A program made the translations under genes and the position numbers. The notes below the pieces were generated by a model. It saw nothing but the letters and a program-made list of their open reading frames with translations. It was not told the origin of the DNA and made no database searches. A stretch of 64,000 nt of DNA from contig NZ_CP033970.1 in assembly GCF_003854935.1 (NCBI RefSeq), positions 62,001-126,000 on the forward strand, read 5' to 3'. Origin of the DNA: Cupriavidus pauculus. Its GTDB lineage: Bacteria > Pseudomonadota > Gammaproteobacteria > Burkholderiales > Burkholderiaceae. This document shows, piece after piece, positions 34,148 through 42,906 of this stretch. Numbering within the stretch: the first letter of the stretch is position 1; each line of letters begins with the position of its first letter.

Positions 34148-34939
34148 CTACCGTCCCTTCACCGTCTCCACCGCGTCCAGGATCACCTTCGCCACGTCGG
34201 CCGGGCGCGATTGCTGGGGGACGTGGCTGGTCGGCAGCGTGGTGACCTTGGCATCGATCCGCTTGGCCATCGCGCGCTCCAGGTCGGGCGGGATCATCCG
34301 GTCGTTGGCGCTGACGATGTACCACGACGGCCGGCTGGCCCACGCCGCCACGGTCGTTTTCTCGCCGAACGCCTTGGCCTGGATCGGCCCCTGCGTGGCT
34401 GCCATCACGCGCGCCTGCGCCGCGGGCACGTCCTGCGCAAAGTCGCTGGCCACGGCCTCGGGCGGCAGCGACAGGTAGCCGTCCTTGTCGGCCACGAGCT
34501 TGCCGATGCCCGGCGCGGGCGGAAATGCCTTGCCGGCTTCCTCGGTGGACTGCCCGGCCTCAGGCGCGAACGCGGCCACGTAGACCAGTGCCGATACCTT
34601 GTCGTTGGCGCCCGCCTCCGTAATGACCGTGCCGCCCCAGGAATGGCCCACCAGCACCACCTTGCCGGGCTGATTGTCGATCGCCCGGCGCGTGGCCGCC
34701 ACGTCGCCCGCCAGCGATTCCAGCCCGTTCTGCACCGCCTGCACCTTCACGCCGCGCGCCTGCAGCAGCGGAATCACCTTGGCCCAGTCCGAGCCATCGG
34801 CAAACGCGCCGTGGACGATGACGACGGTGGGCGTCTGCGCCTTGTCGGCAGCCTGCGCCGCGGGCGCGGCCGAGACCGCCGACGCCACGCCCAGACCCAG
34901 GGCAGCCACCGCCAGCGATGCAATCGTTCGTTTCAACAT
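34148..34939 (-). CDS. Exported alpha/beta hydrolase (salicylate-esterase-like)
   Basis: A 263-residue hydrolase with a signal peptide (cleavage near AQA-AD) and a GGAGAG ribosome site. The N-terminal strand VVIVHGAFADGSDW carries the oxyanion residues, the nucleophile is in GHSWGG (about 119), and the late TSHVPQQSRP segment has the likely catalytic His. The overall pattern is the short alpha/beta hydrolase group that includes methyl-salicylate/hydroxynitrile-type esterases. The substrate is unknown. It follows a tiny membrane-protein gene by 18 bases and is likely co-transcribed with it. Confidence 0.87.
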   Translation of the reverse strand: MLKRTIASLAVAALGLGVASAVSAAPAAQAADKAQTPTVVIVHGAFADGSDWAKVIPLLQARGVKVQAVQNGLESLAGDVAATRRAIDNQPGKVVLVGHSWGGTVITEAGANDKVSALVYVAAFAPEAGQSTEEAGKAFPPAPGIGKLVADKDGYLSLPPEAVASDFAQDVPAAQARVMAATQGPIQAKAFGEKTTVAAWASRPSWYIVSANDRMIPPDLERAMAKRIDAKVTTLPTSHVPQQSRPADVAKVILDAVETVKGR

Positions 34940-34957
34940 GGGATCTCTCCAGATTCA

Positions 34958-35128
34958 CTATTGGGTGAAGGCCGGCATGGAGCGCGCCTGCCACGCGACG
35001 GTCAATGCCGCGCACGCGGTAGCCACGGCGAGCATCGCCGCGGCCAGCGTCAGCCCCTGGAGCGCACCGGGCGGCAGCGACGAGAACGCGGCCCTCGCCA
35101 TCTGCAACGCAATATTCCATTTCGACAT
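34958..35128 (-). CDS. Small membrane protein (56 aa) upstream of the hydrolase
   Basis: This short frame begins MSKWNIALQMARAAF and ends SMPAFTQ, with one clear hydrophobic helix (about 22-45, rich in Ala, Leu and Val). The ATG is preceded by AGGAG at a seven-base spacing, a strong reason to accept such a short gene. It ends 18 bases before the hydrolase start, so the two form an operon. I do not recognise the family. Confidence 0.7.
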   Translation of the reverse strand: MSKWNIALQMARAAFSSLPPGALQGLTLAAAMLAVATACAALTVAWQARSMPAFTQ

Positions 35129-35308
35129 GGGTGGCTCCTGCCTGACCGTGGTTTGGCGGCGCCCCGTGCGCCGGCCATGGAGCCTATTGGAAGGGATGGA
35201 CGTATCGCGCCCGTGTGCCGCACCCGGCCGTTGCGTGTGCCGACGTATCGCCGGTCCGCGCGGATACAGAACGGTACAAACCGGGCGCCGCCACCGGCCG
35301 GCCAGACC

Positions 35309-36631
35309 TCAGATGCGCCGGGCCTGCGCGCGCAGCCCGGCAAAGACGCGCTCGGCCACGTCGGCGGGAAAGCCGGCGGGCAGTTCGCTGGCCGTGGCGT
35401 CGATGGCCGGCGCCACGGCGTCCTTCAGGCCGGCCAGGATGGCCTCGACCTCGTCGGCGGGCAGCCCCACCCGGCGCCCCTGCTCCAGCCAGTGCCGGCG
35501 CAGGATCTGCGCCACGCGATAGTGGTTCTGGCTGCCGCGTACCGCCATGGCCAGCCGCGCCTTCTGCGGAGCCAACTGGTTGGCGCCGCTGCCCATGATC
35601 GGATACGCGGAGAGCACGTCGTAGAGCGGCGTGGACCAGTAGCGGCCGCCGGGCCCGATCGACAGGCTGAAGTTCTTGGCATGGCCGTCCGTGGCGGCCA
35701 GCAGCCAGAACAGGATCTGCGCGGTGAAGAACTGCCGCCGGTCATGGCCCGGCGTCTCGGACCCGGCCAGCACCGCCATGATGTCGGCGATGCCCGGCCC
35801 GCCGTCGGCCTGGTACTTCGACAACGGCGACAGGCCCAGCGCCTGGCAGAAATCCTCCTGCGGCAGGCGGATGATCCAGCTCCCATCGGGTGCCAGCCGG
35901 CGGTCGAAGCGCGTCACGGCCAGCACCTTCTGGTCCTCGAACGTGGCGATGGCGCAATCGGCCACCGCCAGCCCGAAATGCCGCACCAGCCGCGCGCACA
36001 GCCATTCGTTCTCGACCGACGTGCGCATGTCGGCCCGCATGTTGCCCACCAGCCCCAGCGGCAGCTTGAGGATGTGCGTGGTTGGCGTGCTGCCGTGGGG
36101 CAGCAGCCAGCGGCCTTCGTGATACAGCAGCGCGGTCTTTTCCTGCGCGCCGGCGATCGACAGGCGCAGGTCGCTGTCGTCGTCGTGCTGGCCCATCGGC
36201 ACACTTCGCGTGGCGTCGCGCAGCAGCCGAGCGATGGCGGCTTCGTCCAGCGGCGTGCCGTCGATGCTGCGCAGGTGCTCGGGCGCCGCATCGGCCGGCA
36301 GCAGTTGCAGCGCGCCGACGCAATCGCGGCCCAGCGCGGCCAGCAGCGCGAACGGCCCCGTGCCCTGCGTGCGGTGCCGCTGGGCCAGCCGGCGGCGGAT
36401 GGCGTCGCTGTCGGGCAGCAGGTTGTCGAAATAGGCGGTCACCACCCGGCCACGGTACGGCAGCACGTCGGAGCGGAACGGCAGCGACAGCGATAGCGGC
36501 CGGCCCTGGCTGCTGGCCATCCAGTCGGCGTCGTAGGCGAAGGACTCGCCGTCCGGGCCATGCTCCCAGATGCCGGTCAGCCAGCCGTTCATCCACACGC
36601 CCAGCCGGCGCCGCAGCGCGCGTCGACCCAT
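35309..36631 (-). CDS. hipA: HipA-family serine/threonine kinase toxin
   Basis: A 440-residue HipA-like kinase. The N-terminal HipA_N part (LGVWMNGWLTGIW, YFDNLLPD) is followed by the kinase core: LRLSIAGAQEKTALLY with its ATP-site loop, THILKLP, the catalytic-loop stretch TDGHAKNFSLSI and the DVLSAYP metal segment. These are all intact, so the enzyme should be active. In E. coli the homologue phosphorylates glutamyl-tRNA synthetase and induces dormancy; the target here is untested. It starts directly after the hipB stop with no gap. Confidence 0.92.
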   Translation of the reverse strand: MGRRALRRRLGVWMNGWLTGIWEHGPDGESFAYDADWMASSQGRPLSLSLPFRSDVLPYRGRVVTAYFDNLLPDSDAIRRRLAQRHRTQGTGPFALLAALGRDCVGALQLLPADAAPEHLRSIDGTPLDEAAIARLLRDATRSVPMGQHDDDSDLRLSIAGAQEKTALLYHEGRWLLPHGSTPTTHILKLPLGLVGNMRADMRTSVENEWLCARLVRHFGLAVADCAIATFEDQKVLAVTRFDRRLAPDGSWIIRLPQEDFCQALGLSPLSKYQADGGPGIADIMAVLAGSETPGHDRRQFFTAQILFWLLAATDGHAKNFSLSIGPGGRYWSTPLYDVLSAYPIMGSGANQLAPQKARLAMAVRGSQNHYRVAQILRRHWLEQGRRVGLPADEVEAILAGLKDAVAPAIDATASELPAGFPADVAERVFAGLRAQARRI

Positions 36632-36988
36632 TTACCAGTCCTCCCCCGGCGCCGTCCGGGGCTTGCGCGAACGGGCCGGCCTGGCTGTCTTGGCGGCGGG
36701 CGGGGTTTTCGGGGCGTTGGCTTTCGGGGCTTTCGACGCCTTGGCCGCCGTCCCGGCATCGAGCTGGCCGCGCGGCGTCAGGGCCAGGTCCACCTCCAGT
36801 GCCTGCAGCGCCGCCAGCACGCGTGCCATGCTGGCCCGGCCGGGATTGGCTTCCAGCCGCGCGTAGCTCTGCTGGCTGACGCCCAGCCGCGCGGCCAGTT
36901 CGGCCTGGGTCAGGCCGCGCGCCTTGCGAAACCCCTGCAGCACGGGGCTGAGCTGGCTCAGGATGCGGATCGGGTAGGTCGTGGACAT
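36632..36988 (-). CDS. hipB: HipB-family XRE antitoxin with a long basic tail
   Basis: A 118-residue helix-turn-helix protein. The XRE domain covers about residues 10-70 (FRKARGLTQAELAARLGVSQ and YARLEANPGRASMARVL). It continues with about 45 residues rich in Ala, Lys, Pro and Arg (KASKAPKANAPKTPPAAK), which the classical HipB lacks in this form and which is probably disordered. It precedes hipA without a gap. As an antitoxin it would neutralise HipA and repress the operon through the GTTGTA repeats just upstream. Confidence 0.9.
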   Translation of the reverse strand: MSTTYPIRILSQLSPVLQGFRKARGLTQAELAARLGVSQQSYARLEANPGRASMARVLAALQALEVDLALTPRGQLDAGTAAKASKAPKANAPKTPPAAKTARPARSRKPRTAPGEDW

Positions 36989-37026
36989 GGCGGGACAGGA
37001 TGGATGGGGGCGGCCGACATCGTATC

Positions 37027-37115
37027 GGTTGTAAAGGCGTTTTACACCGTAAACGTTGTATTGGCAATTTACAACGTATTGGTTGTAAAACGCCGATACA
37101 ACCGATAGGTTGTAC
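37027..37115. promoter_or_regulatory. hipBA operator array (seven GTTGTA half-sites)
   Basis: Within 89 bases I count seven copies of GTTGTA or its complement: at 37028, 37041 (a TTTACACC variant), 37055, 37070, 37082, 37098 and 37109. They are arranged mostly as inverted pairs, for example GGTTGTAAA at 37081 with ATACAACC at 37096. The block is AT-rich in a GC-rich setting and lies between hipB and the divergent IclR gene. HipB cooperative autorepression is the simplest reading. Confidence 0.7.
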
Positions 37116-37178
37116 GGGTTGGCGCGCCGGGCGCCGCCGGTCGCCTGGTGGCCCGGTGCCGTGCTACAGTCGCGGCCG

Positions 37179-37985
37179 ATGGCGTCCGCCCGATCCGAAC
37201 CCGAACCGCCGCCCATGCCAGAGCGCCCCGAGCCCACCAAGACCCCGGCGATGAACGTCAAGACCGCCTTGCGCGTGATCGAGATCATCGAGACCTTCGC
37301 GCGCGAGCGTCGCGCGCTGTCGCTGTCCGAACTGGCCCGCCTGCTGGCGGTGCCCGCGTCGAGCTGCCTGGCGCTGATCCGCACGCTGACCTCGCTCGGC
37401 TACCTCTACGAAACCGCGCGCCGCCAGGGCTACTACCCCACCGGCCGCCTGCTGGCGATGGCCCAGCAGATCGCCCGGCACGACCCCGTGCTGGACCGCG
37501 TGCACAGCACCATGAGCGAACTGCGCGATGCCACCGGCGAAACCATCGTCATCGGCAAGCTCCACGAAGGCACGGCGGTGGTCTATCTGGACGTGCTGGA
37601 GTCTCCGCACGCCATCCGCTACATCGCCACGGCCGGCGAGCGGCGCGAGCTGCATGCCAACTCCATCGGCAAGGCGCTGCTGGCCGCGATGGACGACGGG
37701 GAGCGCGCGGCGCTGCTGCCCCGCCTGACGTTCCAGCATTTCACGCCGCGCACGCTGACCACGCCGGACACGCTCGAAGCGGACCTGCGCCTGGCGCGCG
37801 AGCGCGGCGCCTATGTCAATCTCAGTGAATCAATGCCCGACGTGGGCGCGTTGGCGTGGCCGGTGCGGCTGTCCGGCGAGTGCTACGCGATCTCGATTGC
37901 CGGGCCGGTGTACCGGATCGAGCCCCATCTGGACCGCTACGCCGCCATCCTGCGCGCGGCCTGCGCGTCGCTGGAAAAGACCTGA
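37179..37985 (+). CDS. IclR-family transcriptional regulator
   Basis: A 268-residue regulator with an N-terminal winged helix (ALSLSELARLLAVPASSCLALIRTL, about 45-70) and a C-terminal IclR effector domain (GETIVIGKLHEG, HANSIGKALLAAM, AYVNLSESMPDVGALAWPV). Two other in-frame ATGs (37215, 37251) are possible starts, and none has a strong ribosome site. Such regulators usually control catabolic genes; no target is adjacent apart from the hipBA pair, with which it shares a divergent promoter region. Confidence 0.87.
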   Translation: MASARSEPEPPPMPERPEPTKTPAMNVKTALRVIEIIETFARERRALSLSELARLLAVPASSCLALIRTLTSLGYLYETARRQGYYPTGRLLAMAQQIARHDPVLDRVHSTMSELRDATGETIVIGKLHEGTAVVYLDVLESPHAIRYIATAGERRELHANSIGKALLAAMDDGERAALLPRLTFQHFTPRTLTTPDTLEADLRLARERGAYVNLSESMPDVGALAWPVRLSGECYAISIAGPVYRIEPHLDRYAAILRAACASLEKT

Positions 37986-38006
37986 ACCGGCCGGCGGCCG
38001 GGGCGT

Positions 38007-38702
38007 TCAGTCGACCGTTTCGCGCGCATCCAGCCGCCAGCCCGTGGCCTGCGGCAACTCCAGTTCGTCGACCAGCGTGGCAGCCGCCAGCGCCAGCACG
38101 GCGTTCTTGCGCTGCCAAGTCAGCCCGTTGGCCTGTTCCAGCGGCGCCGGCACGGCCTGCACCACGTGACCCACCATCGTCTGGAACAGGTTGCCGCCAT
38201 GGCACTTGATCCACGCTTCCTTGAGCGTCCAGAGCTGGAAGAACGCGAGCATGCGCGCATCGTCGTCGCCGCGCGCCAGCAGCGCCGGCAGCGCGGCCCG
38301 CTCGGCCTCGGTCGTGGTGGCCTCGATCAGCGTGTCGAGATGCTTGCGCGGCTGCAGTTCCTCGATGTCGACACCGACAGGCATGTCCGACACCGCGCAT
38401 GCCAGATGGTCGCCCGAGTGGGCAATCGACACGAACACCGGCGTGCCCACCATCCCGCCCGTGTGCGTGGCCAGCGGCGGCGCATCCTCGGCCGCCGACA
38501 GCGCCCATTCGGACGCATCCCCGCCAAACGTCACCGCCAGCAGCCGGCGCGCCAGCCAGCGCCCGGCGGCAAACTGCTCCGCGCGCTGCTGCGCCCGCAT
38601 CTCGGCCAGCCGCGCCAGTTCCTCCGGCGACATCCACCGGCTGACAGGCGGCGCCATGGCGGCAAAGGCCATGACCGATCCGGTGCGCAGGGCGAGCGGC
38701 AT
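38007..38702 (-). CDS. 4'-phosphopantetheinyl transferase (Sfp-type) of the aryl polyene cluster
   Basis: A 231-residue enzyme that would convert the apo-ACPs of this cluster to their active form by adding phosphopantetheine from CoA. The family motifs are visible: FVSIAHSGDHLACAV, GVDIEEL (Mg2+ ligands) and FFQLWTLKEAWIK. It is the last gene of the minus-strand cluster. It could also serve the NRPS at the left of the window, since Sfp-type enzymes are often promiscuous, but that is inference. Confidence 0.9.
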   Translation of the reverse strand: MPLALRTGSVMAFAAMAPPVSRWMSPEELARLAEMRAQQRAEQFAAGRWLARRLLAVTFGGDASEWALSAAEDAPPLATHTGGMVGTPVFVSIAHSGDHLACAVSDMPVGVDIEELQPRKHLDTLIEATTTEAERAALPALLARGDDDARMLAFFQLWTLKEAWIKCHGGNLFQTMVGHVVQAVPAPLEQANGLTWQRKNAVLALAAATLVDELELPQATGWRLDARETVD

Positions 38703-38744
38703 GGCTTTGGTCTCTATGGGCGGCGAGGCTGGGGGCGCCGTGCG

Positions 38745-39191
38745 TTACTGCGCCACGCGGGCGAAGGTGCCCTTGAGCGCCACGCCCACCACCACGGCGC
38801 CGGCATGGCATTCGTAGTCGGTGGCGTTCGCGTTGGTGTCCTTCCTGTAGTAGCTGACCATGTCGATCACGGCGTTGGCGCCGAGCGTCCTGGCCTTGTC
38901 CTGGAACGAGATCAGCGCCGACAACGCGGCCCATCGGCAGGCATCCTCGTCGCTCTTGCCCACGCCGTTGGTCTTGCGGTTCGATACGTCGCTGTCCTTC
39001 TTCTCCAGCACCGTCGGCGTGGGCGCTCCCGCCAGGTAGAACTTCACCGAGCCGTCGAGCTTTTCCTTGGCCTCGGGCATGTTGAGCACGTCTGCCAGGG
39101 GCAGCATGTACTTGGTATCGCGCGCCGCGGCAGGCGTCGAAAGCAGCGAAGCAGCACAGGCCACGGCGGCCAGCGGGAGAGCGAATTTCAT
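38745..39191 (-). CDS. Small exported APE-cluster protein ('excinuclease ATPase subunit'-like)
   Basis: A 148-residue protein with a signal peptide (cleavage near AAA-RD) and an AGGA site before ATG 39191. The mature part contains LPLADVLNMPEA, DEDACRWAALSALISFQDKA and a late DYECHAGAVVVGVALKG strand. Homologues are often mislabelled as an excinuclease subunit; there is no ATPase motif. It recurs at the ketosynthase end of aryl polyene clusters as I know them, but its function is not established. Two Cys residues in the mature part could form a disulfide. Confidence 0.7.
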   Translation of the reverse strand: MKFALPLAAVACAASLLSTPAAARDTKYMLPLADVLNMPEAKEKLDGSVKFYLAGAPTPTVLEKKDSDVSNRKTNGVGKSDEDACRWAALSALISFQDKARTLGANAVIDMVSYYRKDTNANATDYECHAGAVVVGVALKGTFARVAQ

Positions 39192-39279
39192 TGATCTTCC
39201 TTTTTCTGGTTGTGGATCAGGTTGAAACAACTGCCGTACTGATGACTTGACTGCTGCCACTGGCGGGGCCCGCCCACCT

Positions 39280-40509
39280 TCAATCGGTCCAGCGGCGGAA
39301 TACCAGCGAGGTGTTGATGCCGCCGAACGCGAAATTGTTGCTCATCACATGATCGGTGTCGATCCGGCGGCCCTCGCCCATGATGTAGTCGAGCGGCGCG
39401 CAGCGCGGATCGGGGTCCGACAGGTTGATCGTCGGCGCGAACCACCCGTCGCGCATCATCTCGATCGACATCCACGCCTCAAGCGCCCCGCAGGCGCCGA
39501 GCGTATGCCCCATGTAGCTCTTGAGCGAGCTGACCGGCACGCGGGCGCCCAGCACCTCGTGCGTGGCATGCGATTCGGCCACGTCGCCGTGGTCGGTTGC
39601 CGTGCCATGCGCGTTGACGTAGCCGATGGCCTCGGGCGACAGGCTGGCGTCTTCCAGCGCGAGCCGGATGGCATCGGCCATGGTCCGCGCCTGCGGCTGG
39701 GTGACGTGCGCGCCGTCGCTGTTGGTGCCGTAGCCGACGATCTCCGCCAGGATCCGCGCGCCGCGGGCCTGCGCATGCTCCAGCTCTTCCAGGACCAGCG
39801 TGCCGGCGCCCTCGCCAAGCACCAGGCCGTCGCGGTTCACATCGAACGGCCGGGGCGTGGTTTCCGGCGCATCGTTGCGCGTGCTCGTGGCAAACAGCGT
39901 GTCGAAGACCGCCGCTTCGGTCGCGTCCAGTTCTTCGGCGCCGCCCGCCAGCATCAACGTCTGACGGCCCGCGCGGATGGTCTCGAACGCGTACCCGATG
40001 CCGTGGCTGCCCGACGTGCACGCGCTCGACGTGGTCAGGATGCGGCCCGTGATGCCGAAGAACACGCCAATATTGACGGCCGTGGTGTGGGGCATCATGC
40101 GGATGTACGTGGTCGCGCTGATGTCCTCGGTAGTTCGGTCGACCATCATGCGGGCGAAATCCTGCACCGCCGCCGGCGAGCCGGTCGACGAACCATAGGC
40201 CACGCCCATGCGGCCACCGGTCACCAGCGGGCTGCCCGTCAGGCCGGCATCGGCCAGCGCGGCCTCGCTGGCCATCACGGCCATCAGCGACACGCGTCCC
40301 ATCGACCGCGTCAGCTTGCGCGTGTAGTGCGACGGCGGCGTGAAAGCGGGCACGGGCGCGCCCAGCCACGTGTTCAGGCCGCGGATGTCCTCCCAATCCG
40401 GCATGCGGACCACGGCACTGCGCCCGCCGGCCAGGCGTTGGCGCACCGTGGCCCAGTCATTGCCCAGGGCGCTGATCGCCCCGGCGCCGGTTACGACGAC
40501 CCGCTTCAT
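39280..40509 (-). CDS. apeR: Aryl polyene 3-ketoacyl-ACP synthase (ApeR-type)
   Basis: A 409-residue FabF-like condensing enzyme. The active-site Cys is in TSSACTSGSHG, and the two His residues are in NAHGTATDHGD and KSYMGHTLGACG, so the triad is complete. The start overlaps the ketoreductase stop by an ATGA. In the characterised Xenorhabdus/E. coli pathway two ketosynthases (ApeO and ApeR) work with the chain-length factor ApeC in polyene extension. Naming is by cluster position and family. Confidence 0.9.
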   Translation of the reverse strand: MKRVVVTGAGAISALGNDWATVRQRLAGGRSAVVRMPDWEDIRGLNTWLGAPVPAFTPPSHYTRKLTRSMGRVSLMAVMASEAALADAGLTGSPLVTGGRMGVAYGSSTGSPAAVQDFARMMVDRTTEDISATTYIRMMPHTTAVNIGVFFGITGRILTTSSACTSGSHGIGYAFETIRAGRQTLMLAGGAEELDATEAAVFDTLFATSTRNDAPETTPRPFDVNRDGLVLGEGAGTLVLEELEHAQARGARILAEIVGYGTNSDGAHVTQPQARTMADAIRLALEDASLSPEAIGYVNAHGTATDHGDVAESHATHEVLGARVPVSSLKSYMGHTLGACGALEAWMSIEMMRDGWFAPTINLSDPDPRCAPLDYIMGEGRRIDTDHVMSNNFAFGGINTSLVFRRWTD

Positions 40510-41237
40510 CCGAACATCCCCCCGTTCACCGAAATCACCTGCCGTGTAATGTAACCGGCATCCGGCGACAGCAGGAAAGCCACCGTGGCGGCCACCTCGT
40601 CCGGCGTTCCCATCCGCCGGGCGGGGATCATTTTCAGCGCCTCCTCCAGCACATGCGCGTCCACCATCTCGGTGTCGATCAAGCCCGGCGCCACGCAGTT
40701 CACCGTGATCTGGCGCTTGGCCAGTTCGATCGCCAGCGCCTTGGTGGCGCCGATGATGCCGGCCTTGGCGGCGCTGTAGTTGGTCTGGCCCCGGTTGCCG
40801 ACCAGCCCCGATACCGAAGACAGCGTGACAATACGGCCGGGCTGCCGCCGCTGCACCATCGGCATGACCAGCGGATTCAGCACGTTGTAGAACGCGTCGA
40901 GGTTGGTGTGCACGACGTCGTCCCATTCCTCGCCCGTCATGGCGGGAAATGCCGCGTCGCGGGCAATGCCGGCGTTGCACACCACCCCGTAGTAGCAGCC
41001 GTGCTTCTCGACGTCCGCGAGCAGCACTTCCGCCGTGGCGTCGCGCTGCGCGATGTCGAAGGCAAGCACGCGCGCGTTGCGGCCGAATGCCCGCACGGCA
41101 TCGGCCACGGACTCCGCTTCGTCGCGGCGCGAGCGGTAATGCACCACCAGGTCGTAGCCGTCGCGCGCCAGGCGCAATGCGATGGCGCGGCCAATGCCCC
41201 GCGAGGATCCCGTGACCAGCACGGTCTTGTTCGTCAT
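40506..41237 (-). CDS. apeQ: 3-ketoacyl-ACP reductase (ApeQ, FabG-like)
   Basis: A 243-residue short-chain dehydrogenase. The NADPH motif is TGSSRGIGRAIA (about 9-20), NAG is at about 87, the catalytic Ser is in the TLSSVSG strand and YSAAKAG supplies Tyr and Lys. It would reduce the 3-ketoacyl-ACP during each round of polyene extension. It overlaps its neighbours on both sides by four bases (ATGA), typical of tight coupling across this operon. Confidence 0.93.
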   Translation of the reverse strand: MTNKTVLVTGSSRGIGRAIALRLARDGYDLVVHYRSRRDEAESVADAVRAFGRNARVLAFDIAQRDATAEVLLADVEKHGCYYGVVCNAGIARDAAFPAMTGEEWDDVVHTNLDAFYNVLNPLVMPMVQRRQPGRIVTLSSVSGLVGNRGQTNYSAAKAGIIGATKALAIELAKRQITVNCVAPGLIDTEMVDAHVLEEALKMIPARRMGTPDEVAATVAFLLSPDAGYITRQVISVNGGMFG

Positions 41238-41713
41238 GCTTGCTGCCCCTGGAGAAAAGCCTCCGCATCCCCAGGCTGGAACACGGAAACGTTGGCGCGG
41301 GCCACTTCACGGCCATCCAGCGCCAGTGTGCAGGCGAACATGCCCAGGCCGTTGTCGCCCACCAGTTCGGCCTGCACGAAAATCGTCAGTACGCCGCCGA
41401 CCGGGAATGCGGCCACGTCGCACGCGTAGCGGCGCGACCCGAGCAGAAAGCCGATGCCGGGCGCCCGCCCCGCCGCACGGTCCTTCACCCCGGCCCATGC
41501 CGCGATCGTCTGCGCCATGTATTCGATGCCGACCCAGCCAGGCATGCCGTCGTCGGCCACGAACAACTGCGTGGGACGCACCGTGGCACGCGCCACGCAG
41601 TGCTCCGCATCCGCCTCGACCAGTTCGTCGATCAGGCGCATGGCCCCGGCATGGGGCACCACCTCGGCCACCGGGGGCAACGGTATATGCGATATCGGTT
41701 CGGTTGTCGCCAT
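41234..41713 (-). CDS. apeP: 3-hydroxyacyl-ACP dehydratase (ApeP-type hotdog)
   Basis: A 159-residue hotdog-fold protein. The PHAGAMRLIDELVE segment carries the likely catalytic His, and GWVGIEYMAQTIAAWAG is the long central helix of the fold. The start at 41713 was chosen because it lies two bases after the upstream ketosynthase stop; the frame is open further but antisense-like there. ApeP and ApeI are the two dehydratases of characterised clusters; here ApeI appears as a fused domain at 49921. Confidence 0.88.
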   Translation of the reverse strand: MATTEPISHIPLPPVAEVVPHAGAMRLIDELVEADAEHCVARATVRPTQLFVADDGMPGWVGIEYMAQTIAAWAGVKDRAAGRAPGIGFLLGSRRYACDVAAFPVGGVLTIFVQAELVGDNGLGMFACTLALDGREVARANVSVFQPGDAEAFLQGQQA

Positions 41714-41715
41714 CT

Positions 41716-42906
41716 TTACCCCTCCGCCAGCACCAGCACGCTGTTGCTGCCGCCAAACGCAAACGAATTGCTCATCACATGGCGCGCCGGCCGGCCCAGC
41801 GATTCGTCCGCACCCACCACATGCAGGGCCGGAAGCGTGGCGTCGGCCGCGCCATCCCACCAGTGCGCGGGCAGGCGCCCTTGCGGATTGTCGGTCAAGG
41901 TCAGGAACATCAGCGCGGCTTCCACCGCGCCGGCCGCCCCCAGCGTGTGGCCGGTCTGCGGCTTGGTGGAACTGACGGGCACGTCGGCGCCAAGCAGGTC
42001 CATCACGGCGCGGGACTCCATCGCGTCATTCTGTTCGGTCGCCGTGCCATGCAGGTTAAGGTAGTCGATATCGGCGGCCCGCAGGCCCGCGCGGTGCAGC
42101 GCCTGCGCCATGGCCGTCCGTGCGCCCAGCCCGTCCGGATGGGGCGCCGACATGTGATGCGCATCCGAAGTCTCGCCCCAGCCGGCCAGGCGCACCGGCC
42201 CGGCTTCGCGCGACATCAGGAACAATGCCGCCCCTTCGCCGAGGTTGATGCCATGACGATGGGCGGACAACGGATTGCAGCGCTCCGCGCTGATCGATTC
42301 CAGCGAACGGAACCCGGCAATCGTGAAGGCGCAGAGCGTGTCCACGCCGCCGGCAATGGCGACGTCGACCACGCCCTGCTCCAGCAGCCGGCCCGCCGCC
42401 GCCAGCGCCTTGGCACTGGAAGAACAGGCCGTGGAAATGGTATAGGCCGGCCCGGCCACCCCCAACGCCAGGGCGAGATACTGCGCCGGCGACCCCAGTT
42501 CCTGCTGGCCGTAGTGGAACGCCGCCGGCCACTGGCCGGTCTGCTGCCGTGCCCGTACGGCTGTCTCGCCGTCGCTGATGCCCGACGTGCTGGTGCCGAG
42601 CACGATCGCCACCCGCGTCGGGCCCACGCGCGCGACGGCTGCGTCCACGGCCGGCCGCAGCGCTGCCAGCGTGCGGTCCAGCAGCGCATTGTTGCGACTG
42701 AACAGCGCCGGCGGGACGCCTGCGGGCAGGTCGGACGCCGCAATCGGTTCGCGTACCGTCCCCAGGTGCAGCGGTGTGCCCGGCGTATAGCGGTCGGTGG
42801 TTTCGCCACCCGACGGCCCGTCGGTCCGCCAGAGCGCCGCGCGCACCGCATCGTTGCCGCTGCCGAGCGCGCAGATCACGTTCATCGCATTGAGATAGAC
42901 CGTCAT
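41716..42906 (-). CDS. apeO: Aryl polyene ketosynthase (ApeO-type)
   Basis: A 396-residue FabB/F-like enzyme with Cys in STACSSSAK and His in NLHGTATEQND and KPQTGHTLGAAG, so it should be catalytically competent. It is clearly a different paralogue from the one at 39280 and shares few segments outside the core. It would form a heterodimer with the chain-length factor ApeC in the published systems. The start overlaps the lipoprotein stop by four bases. Confidence 0.9.
   Translation of the reverse strand: MTVYLNAMNVICALGSGNDAVRAALWRTDGPSGGETTDRYTPGTPLHLGTVREPIAASDLPAGVPPALFSRNNALLDRTLAALRPAVDAAVARVGPTRVAIVLGTSTSGISDGETAVRARQQTGQWPAAFHYGQQELGSPAQYLALALGVAGPAYTISTACSSSAKALAAAGRLLEQGVVDVAIAGGVDTLCAFTIAGFRSLESISAERCNPLSAHRHGINLGEGAALFLMSREAGPVRLAGWGETSDAHHMSAPHPDGLGARTAMAQALHRAGLRAADIDYLNLHGTATEQNDAMESRAVMDLLGADVPVSSTKPQTGHTLGAAGAVEAALMFLTLTDNPQGRLPAHWWDGAADATLPALHVVGADESLGRPARHVMSNSFAFGGSNSVLVLAEG

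Noticed and set aside
34211-36496. 761-codon plus-strand frame
   Set aside because: It lies antisense to the exported hydrolase, the small membrane protein and HipA; the composition is His/Arg/Gln-rich and no domain is seen.
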